A stretch of 64,000 bases of DNA, taken from assembly GCA_022495005.1 (NCBI GenBank), contig JAGYXB010001997.1, positions 992,001 to 1,056,000 on the forward strand, in the 5' to 3' direction. Of this stretch, positions 55,600 through 64,000 are shown in pieces (the first letter of the stretch is position 1; each line of letters opens with the position of its first letter). The translations under genes were made by a program, and so were the position numbers. Below the pieces are notes generated by a model that had not been told where the DNA came from, ran no database searches, and saw nothing but the letters and a program-made list of their open reading frames with translations. Origin of the DNA: Rhyacophila brunnea. Taxonomy: Eukaryota; Arthropoda; Insecta; Trichoptera; Rhyacophilidae.

Positions 55600-55895
55600 G
55601 GACAAGCGGAAGGCCGCCACAACGTCGCTGTAGGATTGGTTTGTCGAATAGACCAAATGTTCAGGAGACGAAAAACAAATTTCATAATCCTATAAGGATA
55701 GCTCTGGTCCATTTAGATACAAAAAAACATTCTGCATTAAAAGGTCGATTTCAACAAAAACGGATATTCGACAAACCAATCTATAAAGACGACAAGGTAC
55801 GCTGGATTGACGAAATATTAAGACTTCGCGGAATTGCGTGACGTGAGAAGAGTGAAAGAGAGACCTTTAAGAAGTCTTCATCCAGCAGTGTTTTG
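55600..55895 (+). pseudogene. RTE-type LINE 3' end, split by a MITE
   Basis: GGAAGGCCGCCACAA (GRPPQ) at 55608-55622 is followed, beyond the inserted MITE, by RWIDEILRLRGIA-stop-RE and an ERETFKK...SSV segment ending near 55895. Together they give the GRP-x-x-RW-x-D(D/E)-I landmark and the DRE-x-W/F-x-x-L...QQ-like end of RTE-clade LINEs. Several frame breaks show it was already decaying or decayed since. Confidence 0.72.
55623..55791 (+). mobile_element. 169-bp MITE with perfect 4-bp target duplication, copy 1
   Basis: The ends CGTCGCTGTAGGATTGG and, in reverse complement, CGTCTTTATAGATTGG extend together through GTTTGTCGAATA. ACAA flanks both sides (55619-55622 and 55792-55795). It interrupts the LINE remnant exactly between its GRPPQ and RWIDE codons. 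The second copy, at 59212, is in the opposite orientation and longer. Confidence 0.87.
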
Positions 55896-55899
55896 AAAC

Positions 55900-57420
55900 A
55901 TGATATAAAATATGAAACAGCGGTATTTGCTTTATTTTAATAATGCAAGTCGAATAACCGCATTGTGATGAAACCGTCAATGTTAGAAAAAAGTGCAAGA
56001 TACCTTTTAGTAGAAAAACGTTCTTTATTTCATCTCAGAACCATATTTATTATAATCCAAAAATCGTTTTAGTCGTTATTTTGCATGGTGACTGCGTTTT
56101 CGTAATCAGATTCATTGTCAGTGGAAAATTGAGTCAGAGTCGGTCAAACCTTCCTCACCATTACCAGGTTAAGCTATGGTATCCTATGTCTTCCATCACC
56201 TTCTTTACATAGCACGCTATTCAAAATAACTTGGTTCAGGGAACAGTCTATTCAAATAATTTGACAATGCGGTGCCACTACACAAATAATAGTCCCACCC
56301 TCAGTTTTTGAAGTATCGAGGCGTTGGTTCATTATTCCGCCAGGGTATCCTCAGCAGCTGTTACCAGCATCACACTTCAAATACATTTATAGGAGGAACC
56401 CGTAGCCTTCAGAGATTTATCACCAGCAGGGCTATTATTAACAGTTAACACGGATATCCAATTCCATGAACAAGGCGGTTGACTGCGATAATTGTTAACA
56501 CGCGATACTGCGTTTCACTTGATTTTAAATGCACCCGAATAGAATCAAGTATGGCGTGTTCAAAAGTCAGACAAAAGTGTCAGACAGTTTATTTCCCGGG
56601 ATAAGTAACTACCTGAATACGACATATCGATAATCTAACATTGTATTCAAATATTACTCATAAAAAATCAGGTATCTACCTAATCAAATTAAATAAAAAC
56701 AAAATATACAGTCACTCTAAAAAATAAACTAAATTATTATTCCACTAAGCGTATTTTTATTTTATTTCATTTTATTTAATAATGTTTGTATATTATTTTA
56801 AAACTACTGTCAAACATATTGAATGTCAGATACAATGTGTCAATGTTATAACATCGATATTATGTTTTATCATTTTTTTATTGATTTTGGAGTTAAGTGA
56901 TAATATGTTAGAATAGTCTTTCAGCTAGCAGATAGAGGGATATGGTATAACGTGTAGGAAAAAAAATAGAATACCTCGCTGGACCAAGTATTAATAGGTA
57001 CTGCTGCGTTATGTTAAAGAGCTTGTACACGTGCATGGATTTACTGGCAGCAATAGTGCGATTTTAAACTATCGTGACAATAACGGTTTACACGTAAAAG
57101 TGCTTTTGGGAGGAAAAATTGGGATGGCAATAACCGTGTTTAATGAAATCGTTTCGGATATTGATATATTCCACTTACGTGAGGTGGATTTAGGTGGACG
57201 TTGTTTTATAAGTTTTTAAGATAGGGTCTATTAAAGTACACTCTGAGTGCTTCCATCTACTTTTATTTTGTTATTTACTTTATTTCTTTTCTTATTTTAT
57301 TTCTTATTGTATTATTAACTCACATTTCTCTGTATTTTTATTTTTTAAAAATTATTAACACTTATTTTATGTCATGTCATGAACGCTTTGAATTTATAAT
57401 TTGTTATGTTCATTATATGT
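55900..57420. other. Unassigned DNA, partly less AT-rich
   Basis: The part 56140-56520 has normal base composition and no long frame; it may be an unrecognised old transposon. CACGTGCATGGATTTACTG at 57028-57046 resembles the edge of the repeat at 63675. No gene supported. Confidence 0.4.
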
Positions 57421-57421
57421 A

Positions 57422-57462
57422 AAATAAATAAATTTGATTTGATTTGATTTGATTTGATTTGA
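57422..57462 (+). repeat. Poly(A)-signal plus (TTTGA)n tail
   Basis: AATAAATAAA followed by about six TTTGA units. This form is usual at 3' ends of insect LINEs of the jockey or CR1 type, so the T-rich 57220-57420 may be a LINE 3' untranslated end. No upstream coding part was recognised. Confidence 0.6.
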
Positions 57463-57481
57463 CACACTCTTCAATCTCATT

Positions 57482-57793
57482 CTTCAAGAGTAAGCGAGAC
57501 GCGATGTTGTCATTTTATGGTACTATTTGACAGGTAGTGAAAATCAGTTAACCTCAAAATGCGTAGTTCGATTTTTTACCGGAAGGTCTGTTACTATCAT
57601 TCTACTACGCAGGCGCAGATCGAAAAAATTCCTTACTGTCGCATGAAAATTCAGAAGCTTCCAAACTTTTTTGATTCATGCATGCAAGCTTGCAACTGCA
57701 GGATAATACATGTTTATCCATACATTTTCTTGTTATAGCCACGATAATAGATACTTACTATCAACAGTAAATCCATGGACGTGTAAACGGGGT
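57482..57793 (-). repeat. 312-bp dispersed repeat G, copy 1
   Basis: Reverse complement of 63675-63995 with about one difference in six: CCCCGTTTACACG, TATCTATTATCG, AACAAGAAAATGTATG, GAAGCTTCTGAAT, CATGCGACAGTA, CTACCTGTCAAAT and CATCGCGTCTCGCTTACTC. Function unknown. Confidence 0.8.
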
Positions 57794-58179
57794 ATTACAT
57801 CATTTTAAAGCATACATCAGTGAAACGGCAAATAATTTATAACAAAAGATGGGACGTAATTTTGGACTCGTTGCCAATCGGCGAGCGATAGTCGAGCTGT
57901 GATCACGTCAATTTGTTTTGTGATGGCGTCGGAGGAATATATTCTTAAATCGTGTAAAGATGACTAAAAAACGTTAGGCATTTTCTCGAAAAAGAAAACA
58001 TTTCAATGAATATATTATTATTATTATTACTAATATAACAATAAACATAATATTAAATGGACGCATGTTGAATTTTTATGACAAATTAGGTTTTCTTCGT
58101 CACGCGTCGCTTGCACAATCTGCGCATCTCGTAGTCACGATTTTTTTAGACCATGCCTCAGCTGAAGTATAGCCTTAAA

Positions 58180-58398
58180 GGTCATCCATAGACTGAAACC
58201 GTGTGGCATACTAAACTTATGATTTCTGTTCATGAAAATATATTTTCACTAAGTTTTGTAAGTGTGAGTGTATTGTATAAACGGATACAATCAGATGCTT
58301 ATAATATACTTTGTGAAAATATATTTCCATGAACAGAAATCATAAGCTTAGTATGGCACACGGTTCTAAACCGCATACGGTTTCAGTCTATGGATGGC
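58180..58398. mobile_element. Palindromic MITE with possible TTAA duplication
   Basis: The left arm GGTCATCCATAGACTGAAAC... pairs with the right arm ...GTTTCAGTCTATGGATGGCC. The arms continue through GTGTGGCATACTAAACTTAT and CTGTTCATGAAAATATATTT over about 75 bases, apart from a ~13-base extra piece in the right arm. TTAA occurs just outside both ends. Loop about 60 bases. Non-coding. Confidence 0.8.
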
Positions 58399-58399
58399 C

Positions 58400-58840
58400 T
58401 CTTAAGTGAAATGTCATAGTAATTTCACTTAGTTTTATAGAAACATTTTTTGCGAATCGGTCCGCTCTTGCTAGTATGCCTAATCCGCCTCTGTTGGAGG
58501 CTAGTCTACGAGGTTGTATCTTAAATTGAGATCTTCGTGTTTCTACTAATAGATGGCGTACGCTAGATAGCAGTGACGTAAGCAGATAACGGGTTAAAAT
58601 GTATGTATTATGGCCGATACTGATTTGCAAAAACTTAAACCTATCGTATATTATTATTAGCTAAGGCATCACCTATAAACTCTCTCGCTGCGGCTCGTTA
58701 TCAGTTATCGTGTACACAATATCAATAAATTTCACATTATTGAACAGCTTTTCGAGATGGTTATTGCTTAATTAAATAGAATTGTAGCGTAAAACAATTT
58801 ATTTTTATGATTTAAACTATTGGGTGTCCGTGTATGTGTA
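58400..58840. other. Unassigned DNA
   Basis: The part 58440-58600 has higher GC and may be an old transposon, but I cannot place it. No gene. Confidence 0.35.
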
Positions 58841-58845
58841 TGTAC

Positions 58846-59080
58846 ACCCATGATGCCCGCGCGGTTAAGCGTCGGCCTATAGCGTCGTGGGTCCTAGATT
58901 CGAATCTTGGGTCTGGTAAGTTCACGACATATTGTTTTTTAAATCTGTGTATGAGTCAGAGTATGGACCTAATAGGTTGAGAAAGTGGCTGATATCCATT
59001 TCTTGTAAAAACTAAATCTGTTAATACAAACCTGCACTCTGTGGAGGCTCATGTGATCTTATTAAATCGTACATGGTCAA
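58846..59080 (+). mobile_element. SINE-A, near full-length copy
   Basis: Head CCCATGATGCCCGCGCGG, A-box CGGTTAAGCG and B-box GATTCGAATC; body ATGGACCTAATAGGTTGAG and GTGGCTGATATCCATTTC; 3' end CTCTGTGGAGGCTCATGTGA and ACATGGTC. Orientation is opposite to the copies at 1730 and 16603. Confidence 0.85.
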
Positions 59081-59084
59081 AGAA

Positions 59085-59210
59085 GAAAGAAAATATAATA
59101 TAACGTGGCCGAAGAGTCATACGTCTTTTGCATTATTATAAGCTTTAGGTGAGCACACAAGGGTGTCGAGTCCAGACACCCTCCCCCCAGAAATGAAAAA
59201 ACTATAGATT
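59085..59210. other. Short unassigned spacer
   Basis: It contains a CCCTCCCCCCAG tract near 59179-59190. Nothing else seen. Confidence 0.35.
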
Positions 59211-59211
59211 A

Positions 59212-59466
59212 CGTCGCTATAGGATTGGTTTGCCGAATATCCGTTTTTGTCAAAATCGACCTTTTAATGCAGAATGTTTTTTTGTATCTAAATGAACCAG
59301 AACCATCATTCTATTTAAATTACTTAGTAATGGTAATGAATACATCATTCATAAGCTGTAAAAATAACAATTTAAATATATCCATGTATTTAAATATAGG
59401 ATTATGAAATTTGTTTTTCGTCTCCTGAACATTTTGTCTATTCGGGAAACCAATCCTACAGCGACA
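59212..59466 (-). mobile_element. MITE copy 2 (family of 55623), longer form
   Basis: The ends CGTCGCTATAGGATTGG and CCAATCCTACAGCGACA are inverted. ATTA lies on both sides (59208-59211 and 59467-59470). Compared with copy 1 it carries about 85 extra bases in the middle (around 59300-59385), so copy 1 is an internal-deletion form or copy 2 has gained sequence. Confidence 0.82.
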
Positions 59467-59474
59467 ATTATTTA

Positions 59475-60955
59475 AATAAATGTGATTTTACTTGTTCTTC
59501 TTCATCCATCATCGTCATGACGTCCCATGACTGAAGATTATGACCTGGATAATTTGGTTATCGAATAACCTTTTTAACGACTATCACCTAGGTATTCCAT
59601 GACACGCAAGGACTGTGTCAGGTGGCACTCATGAATTGGTGCAACCAGCTGTGGCATTCGATATTTGTTTTATTATTCTGACGCGGTTTGCATCAAAGGC
59701 AGGACTCAACACTAACCTAATAATATTATTATGATTGTTAGCCCACGTTCATTCGAAAACCACTTACGGATGCGACAAGTAAATACCCCCGTAGTTATAA
59801 CTGCAGTCCAGATCCTCATCGATATAGTCACAGCGCGAAGTATTTGGGTATGGAATATGGACCCGGAAAATACGTGTGTCTATGGCGCCTGCTGGATTTT
59901 GCCTCCCAGCCTCCTCTCCGTTCTTTAAAAAATCAATATGAAATTATTATGGATGTTTTTCGATTACTGCTTCTATTTCTATGTTTTCATTTTTAATATT
60001 GTTTTAATAATATTTCTTTGTTCTTTCATATCATGATGTGAACGTTGTATATTTTTAATTTGTAAAATTTACATATCGCTGCCTGATTTCCAGATTCTAT
60101 GTCACTTTCGGTAAAACTCTCAGAAGAGCAATTTGAAAGTTCACATAGAAATAATTGCACAACCAATATATTATTATATACCTATTAAAAACTGTGTTCT
60201 GCATATTATAAAAGGACAACTAATTGTCGAATCCCTTAATAATTTTTGTATCCCGACTAATAGGTTAAACAGAGTTCTGGAAATGGAACAAAATGGCATT
60301 AAAAAGTCACCTTGCTTAAAATGTGATATAGAACAACCTGAAAATCAGCGTTATGTAAATAAATAAATTTGAGTTTAAATACAATGACATATTTCTGCAC
60401 CACAATAAGTCATGATGAGTTTTGGAAGATGTGTATGATTTCGTGGAATATATTGCCCATGCTGTTTCGATTAGTTTGTCAATGAAAGTGTTTATTTACA
60501 TTTCTCTGTGGTCTTTTTCAAAATGGCCACTTGAATAAAAACACTTTAAGCCTCCCACATATTATTATGTGAGTGGCTTGGCAATTAAACGCGTTCCCGC
60601 CGCTTAATTAATTGCAGCCAAGTTTTTCAAAAATGCATAATATCAAGTCTAGAAAATGTGTGACTGTAGTGAGCATACCCACTCGCACAGCTAGAAGCAG
60701 GTTAAGGGAGATAGCTAATTCGGGATCGCGGTCCAGTTTTATCCCATAACCCGTACCTATAAAATAAACGAACTGGTTACATTCCACATTTTATCGCAAA
60801 GTTTTCATATATATAAATTTAATATACCTACCAATTGAAAAAATAAATATTCATTATTTTATTAGTAATGACAGTTAATTATTTGGTAACGACAGTATTT
60901 TATTATTGTGAAAATCGTTACAATTCTCGGGGAAGCTCTTGAGTATGCTCTAATT
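59475..60955. other. Unassigned DNA
   Basis: 59580-59930 has more balanced base composition but no recognisable domain. 59940-60070 is T-rich, like a LINE 3' end. No gene is supported. Confidence 0.4.
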
Positions 60956-60961
60956 TTGTGA

Positions 60962-61153
60962 TAGAGTGGAGGTTTGTATTAACTGATTTTGTTGTTGCGA
61001 GAAATGGATGTCAGCCACTTGCTCAACCTATTAGATCCATACTCTGGACTCATACACAAATTGAAAAACAATATGTGTACCTACTTCAGACCCAGGATTC
61101 GATCCTGGGACCCATGACGTCATAGACCGACGCTCACGCCGCGCGACCATCAC
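60962..61153 (-). mobile_element. SINE-A copy
   Basis: The B-box is GGATCGAATCC. The head TGATGGTCGCGCGGCG and the body words CCTAATAGGTTGAGC and GTGGCTGACATCC are read on the minus strand. The 3' end stops at CCTCCACTCTAT. Frames across it are by-products. Confidence 0.83.
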
Positions 61154-61154
61154 C

Positions 61155-61540
61155 ACTAGACTAGATGAAAAATTGTGAGCAATGCTTGCGCATTGATTTT
61201 TATGAATCAAACTTTTCGATGCATTTTCCAATATCAAGGACTTATATATTTTCTTCGATTCTTTCGAATAATTCGCACCGTGAGTGTAAAACCAAGGCTT
61301 CTGCAAATTTTTCATTTTCGAGATTAAATGCAAAACAACTGCAAAAGTCGTGAACGTGATAATGTAAAAGTGAAGTAACTGAAAAAACATACAATATAAT
61401 GTAGATATAAACCAAATATTATGTTTTTTTTAGAAACTCTATTTGTCCTAACAAAACGAAGACTTCAAACCCTAATATATCCAAAATATGTCTTTTGCAG
61501 GTACCTTGGTTTGACGCTCACGGTGCGAATTCATCAATTG
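61155..61540. other. Unassigned AT-rich DNA
   Basis: Nothing recognisable. Confidence 0.4.
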
Positions 61541-61545
61541 CAATT

Positions 61546-61738
61546 GTTAAGGGTGGAGGTAGGTTGAGGATATCTGACATAGGCAAGGTTTAATTGATTT
61601 ATTTATTATTATTTGATGAACACCATCTGTAATTTGTATTATTAGATCAATAAAAACAAATAAGTATGATTATCAAAGTTTACTGTGCAGTATTTATGTC
61701 GGATCTCTACAGCTTAGTTCACCTTTCGAGTTTTTAAA
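61546..61738. mobile_element. Short deletion derivative of the long-inverted-repeat family
   Basis: The left GTTAAGGGTGGAGGTAGG...ATCTGACATA and the right TATTTATGTCGGATCTCTAC...TTCACCTTTC are inverted and match the ends of 4503-5077. CCATCTGTAATTTGTATTAT matches the inner edge. Only about 190 bp remain. Confidence 0.7.
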
Positions 61739-61739
61739 T

Positions 61740-62605
61740 CAATAAAACTGTAGGTATTATTTACCTGTTTATGTCTGCCTGCTATAATTTAATGTTACGA
61801 TTCATTAGTTTTTCAGGCCTGATTTCATTTACCGAGATTAATGTATGGCCAACTCCTTTATTGTGTTTCATTAATATCAAACACATAGATAACTAATCGC
61901 GTGCAGTGGCTCAAAATAAACATGCAAGTCGACTGCATAACTTCGCCATTACTGGCTTAATGATAGTTATTAAACTAAAAAGTTAACCGTTTAGTTAAAA
62001 AGTTGTTACCACTTCTATTGCTCACCGATAATTTACCAGTTATTAATAAATAATCAAGTAAATACTTAAAATTCAACTTTGGCATAATATTTTTAATTAT
62101 ACGTTCTAAAAAAATTTGTTGAATATCATAATCCTACAATTTAAGCCATTACCAACAGATAACATTAAGAATTTAATTGATTAATATTATAGCTTCCATT
62201 ATTTGGAACCCAACATATAAATACAAAAACATATAAAACCCAAGCTCTAAATCAGTTCTCTAACCTAAACCATTTAAAAAAAAATAATGGAAGGTATAGA
62301 AATCTCTATGGATTTTGTGACAAAAATAAGGCCCACTACAGTGAAACTGTGACACAAAACTGTAAACTTCGATAGCAGTGATAGTTATCGCTCATACTGT
62401 CTTATAATGCAACATAGAAAAATGATTTTAGAAAATTGCATATTGAAATAAATGGTAATAATTTGAACGAAATATGCAATCGAACAACTTCATGTACTTA
62501 CAGGATTACACAGTCATAAGTCACAAATCGTGCTGTGAAGAATTTTTTTACTTAAAAAAAATACACAAAAAATATTAATATAAAGAAAGTGTCTATTGTT
62601 TGGCA
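61740..62605. other. Unassigned AT-rich DNA
   Basis: No gene and no recognised repeat. Confidence 0.4.
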
Positions 62606-62609
62606 AAGT

Positions 62610-62801
62610 GAAGCCGTGCTTCTTGCGTATAACGCACAGTAGAACTCATAGTCATTCAAATCAATATTTACCGGCGACGTTTACAAAAAATATTTAATTC
62701 AGCTGTAGAAATTCTATTTTACTCTAACGCATATTTTGGATATATAAGCATGCCGAATGCTTTCTCACTGCACTTATGGTTCGGTGTCGTTTAGGTCTTG
62801 A
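62610..62801 (-). mobile_element. THAP-exon element family, internally deleted copy 4
   Basis: It shares GAAGCCGTGCTTCTTGCG, CGCACAG, TATTTACCGGCGACGT and AATTCAGC(C/T)GTAGAAATTC with copy 3 at 45228. It lacks the ~200-bp middle that holds the exon. The terminus is decayed (TTTAGGTCTTG on +). Non-coding. Confidence 0.65.
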
Positions 62802-62804
62802 ATA

Positions 62805-63670
62805 AAACCATTTTCACTTCATACTTACTGACTACGTCGATACGTATAATTTTCTTTTCTCATCATATTTACTGACAAAAAGCGAATCATAATGAGTAGG
62901 TTGGTCTCAAAATCGGACATATGCCAAATCCCACTAAATTCATGTTTTCATAATTGATGATGGTAGTGCAAGTGACGCTTTTTTCAAAAAGTTTTCCAAG
63001 TGTATCAACAACGGTCGTTTTCATACACATTTTTGGGTTTAAAGTTAGTAGGTATGTAATATAAAAAACTATGAAAAACGTATACTTTACACCCGTGTTC
63101 GTGAATCTCCTGTAAATTTTCGTAAATGGCTTATGTCGCACTTTTGTCAGATTTTTCTTAATGTCCTGAGCGGATATTGCAACTCAACAACTCAATTATG
63201 ATACGCTTTCTGCAAATTATGTAAGAATATTCAGCTATAATATTTCTATCAGGTCAATTAACTCTAATATTTTCAAATTGTCTATCATTTCCTAGCCTCT
63301 GTTGTTCTGATAACTACTCCATAGATTTATGACTCCCTAATGATAGCAATGGGAAGAAAATTCGACCAATTAAACATCTCGGTAAGTGTATCGAAAGTAT
63401 CCATAGCCTATTAGCGCGAGCACACATTCGCTAAGGATTAGTTTCGCTTGGTCTATAATAAGGCACATACCTGTTTATTACCCACTTTGATTGGGTGATT
63501 AACCTTTAGCAGCTGTATTATAATTATTTTGTAATCTTTGCATGTATATGTGGGATATGTATATCTTTTTATTCATTATTATTTATCTTATTAATTGATT
63601 AATTGTCCATCGTATTGGTGAATAAATATGATTAAGCAGATTAACACTACTTAACTAATTGATTCAACCA
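62805..63670. other. Unassigned AT-rich DNA
   Basis: No gene; the minus-strand frame 63141-62887 has no domain. Confidence 0.4.
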
Positions 63671-63674
63671 TTAT

Positions 63675-64000
63675 ACCCCGTTTACACGTGTATGGATTTA
63701 CTGTTGACAGTAAGTATCTATTATCGCGGCCATAACAAGAAAATGTATGTGTAAACATGTATTATTCTGCAGTTGGCAAGATTGAATGCATGAATCAAAA
63801 AAGTTTGTAAGCTTCTGAATGTTCATGCGACAGTAGGGTTTCTTCGATCTGGGCTTGCGCAGTAGAACGATAATGGCGAACCTGCCTGCAAAGAAACGAA
63901 CTACGAACGAATTTTCAGGTTGACCGATTTTTACTACCTGTCAAATGGTACGAAATAGTACCATAAAATTACAACATCGCGTCTCGCTTACTCTTGAAAA
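63675..64000 (+). repeat. Dispersed repeat G, copy 2, running off the window
   Basis: Inverted relative to 57482-57793 and about 83% alike by eye. The last bases (TCGCTTACTCTTGAAAA) reach the window end, so the outer boundary is not seen. A short ATG frame (MANLPAKKRT...) opens at 63873 but is not conserved as an ATG in copy 1. Confidence 0.75.

Noticed and set aside
58388..58630. 80-codon minus-strand frame
   Set aside because: It starts beside a palindromic MITE, shows no domain and lacks any supporting signal.
61031..61390. 119-codon open frame on the minus strand
   Set aside because: The C-terminal third is the SINE-A head, including the B-box; the rest has no domain.

Overview
This is eukaryotic, strongly AT-rich, intergenic or intronic DNA, most likely from an insect. 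Four things point there: tRNA-derived SINEs, LINE reverse-transcriptase remnants of insect type, hAT-like and P-like transposon pieces, and short CCTAA/TTAGG blocks matching the arthropod telomere motif. I cannot fix the order. I found no complete host gene, no functional tRNA or rRNA gene, and no CRISPR or bacterial operon structure. All open frames are short and most are explained by repeats.

Repeats dominate. (1) Non-LTR retrotransposons survive as decayed 3' ends of reverse transcriptases, from several lineages: 5340-5657 (+), 6898-6975 (-), 10012-10140 (-), 14843-15261 (-), 23951-24707 (-), 33920-34036 (+), 37334-37513 (+), 51640-51780 (+), 55600-55895 (+). All are broken or short. (2) Two main tRNA-derived SINE families are scattered throughout. 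SINE-A lies at 1730, 16603, 25505, 43186, 49808, 58846 and 60962. SINE-B lies at 6014, 8034, 30643, 32568 and 35653. (3) Cut-and-paste elements with readable target-site duplications include three hAT-like elements (11552-12259, 28793-29425, 41850-42313), a 169-bp MITE inside a LINE (55623-55791), palindromic MITEs (13448, 27794, 30326, 58180) and long-inverted-repeat elements (4503, 25726, 61546).

The most unusual block is 16901-21545. Two head-to-tail copies of one element each carry an array of about 125-bp units with GAA runs (about 11 and 14 units). The first copy is interrupted by a roughly 660-bp element (17087-17745) holding what looks like the first exon of a THAP-domain transposase, ending in a good splice donor. 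A second copy of that element (47310-47960, minus strand) has the same 71-nt exon base for base. Two decayed relatives lie at 45228-45616 and 62610-62801. I infer a P-element-superfamily relic or non-autonomous family.

Between the repeats lie short GC-rich, apparently single-copy islands: 3655-4200, 9110-9250, 13155-13310, 27180-27310, 31135-31430, 34740-34990, 36700-36830, 38330-38620, 44785-45070, 46840-47060, 49490-49640. They often contain C-runs on the + strand and homeodomain-, CRE- or E-box-like words. They are candidate regulatory elements, which would fit a large intron or flank of a developmental gene; this is inference only.
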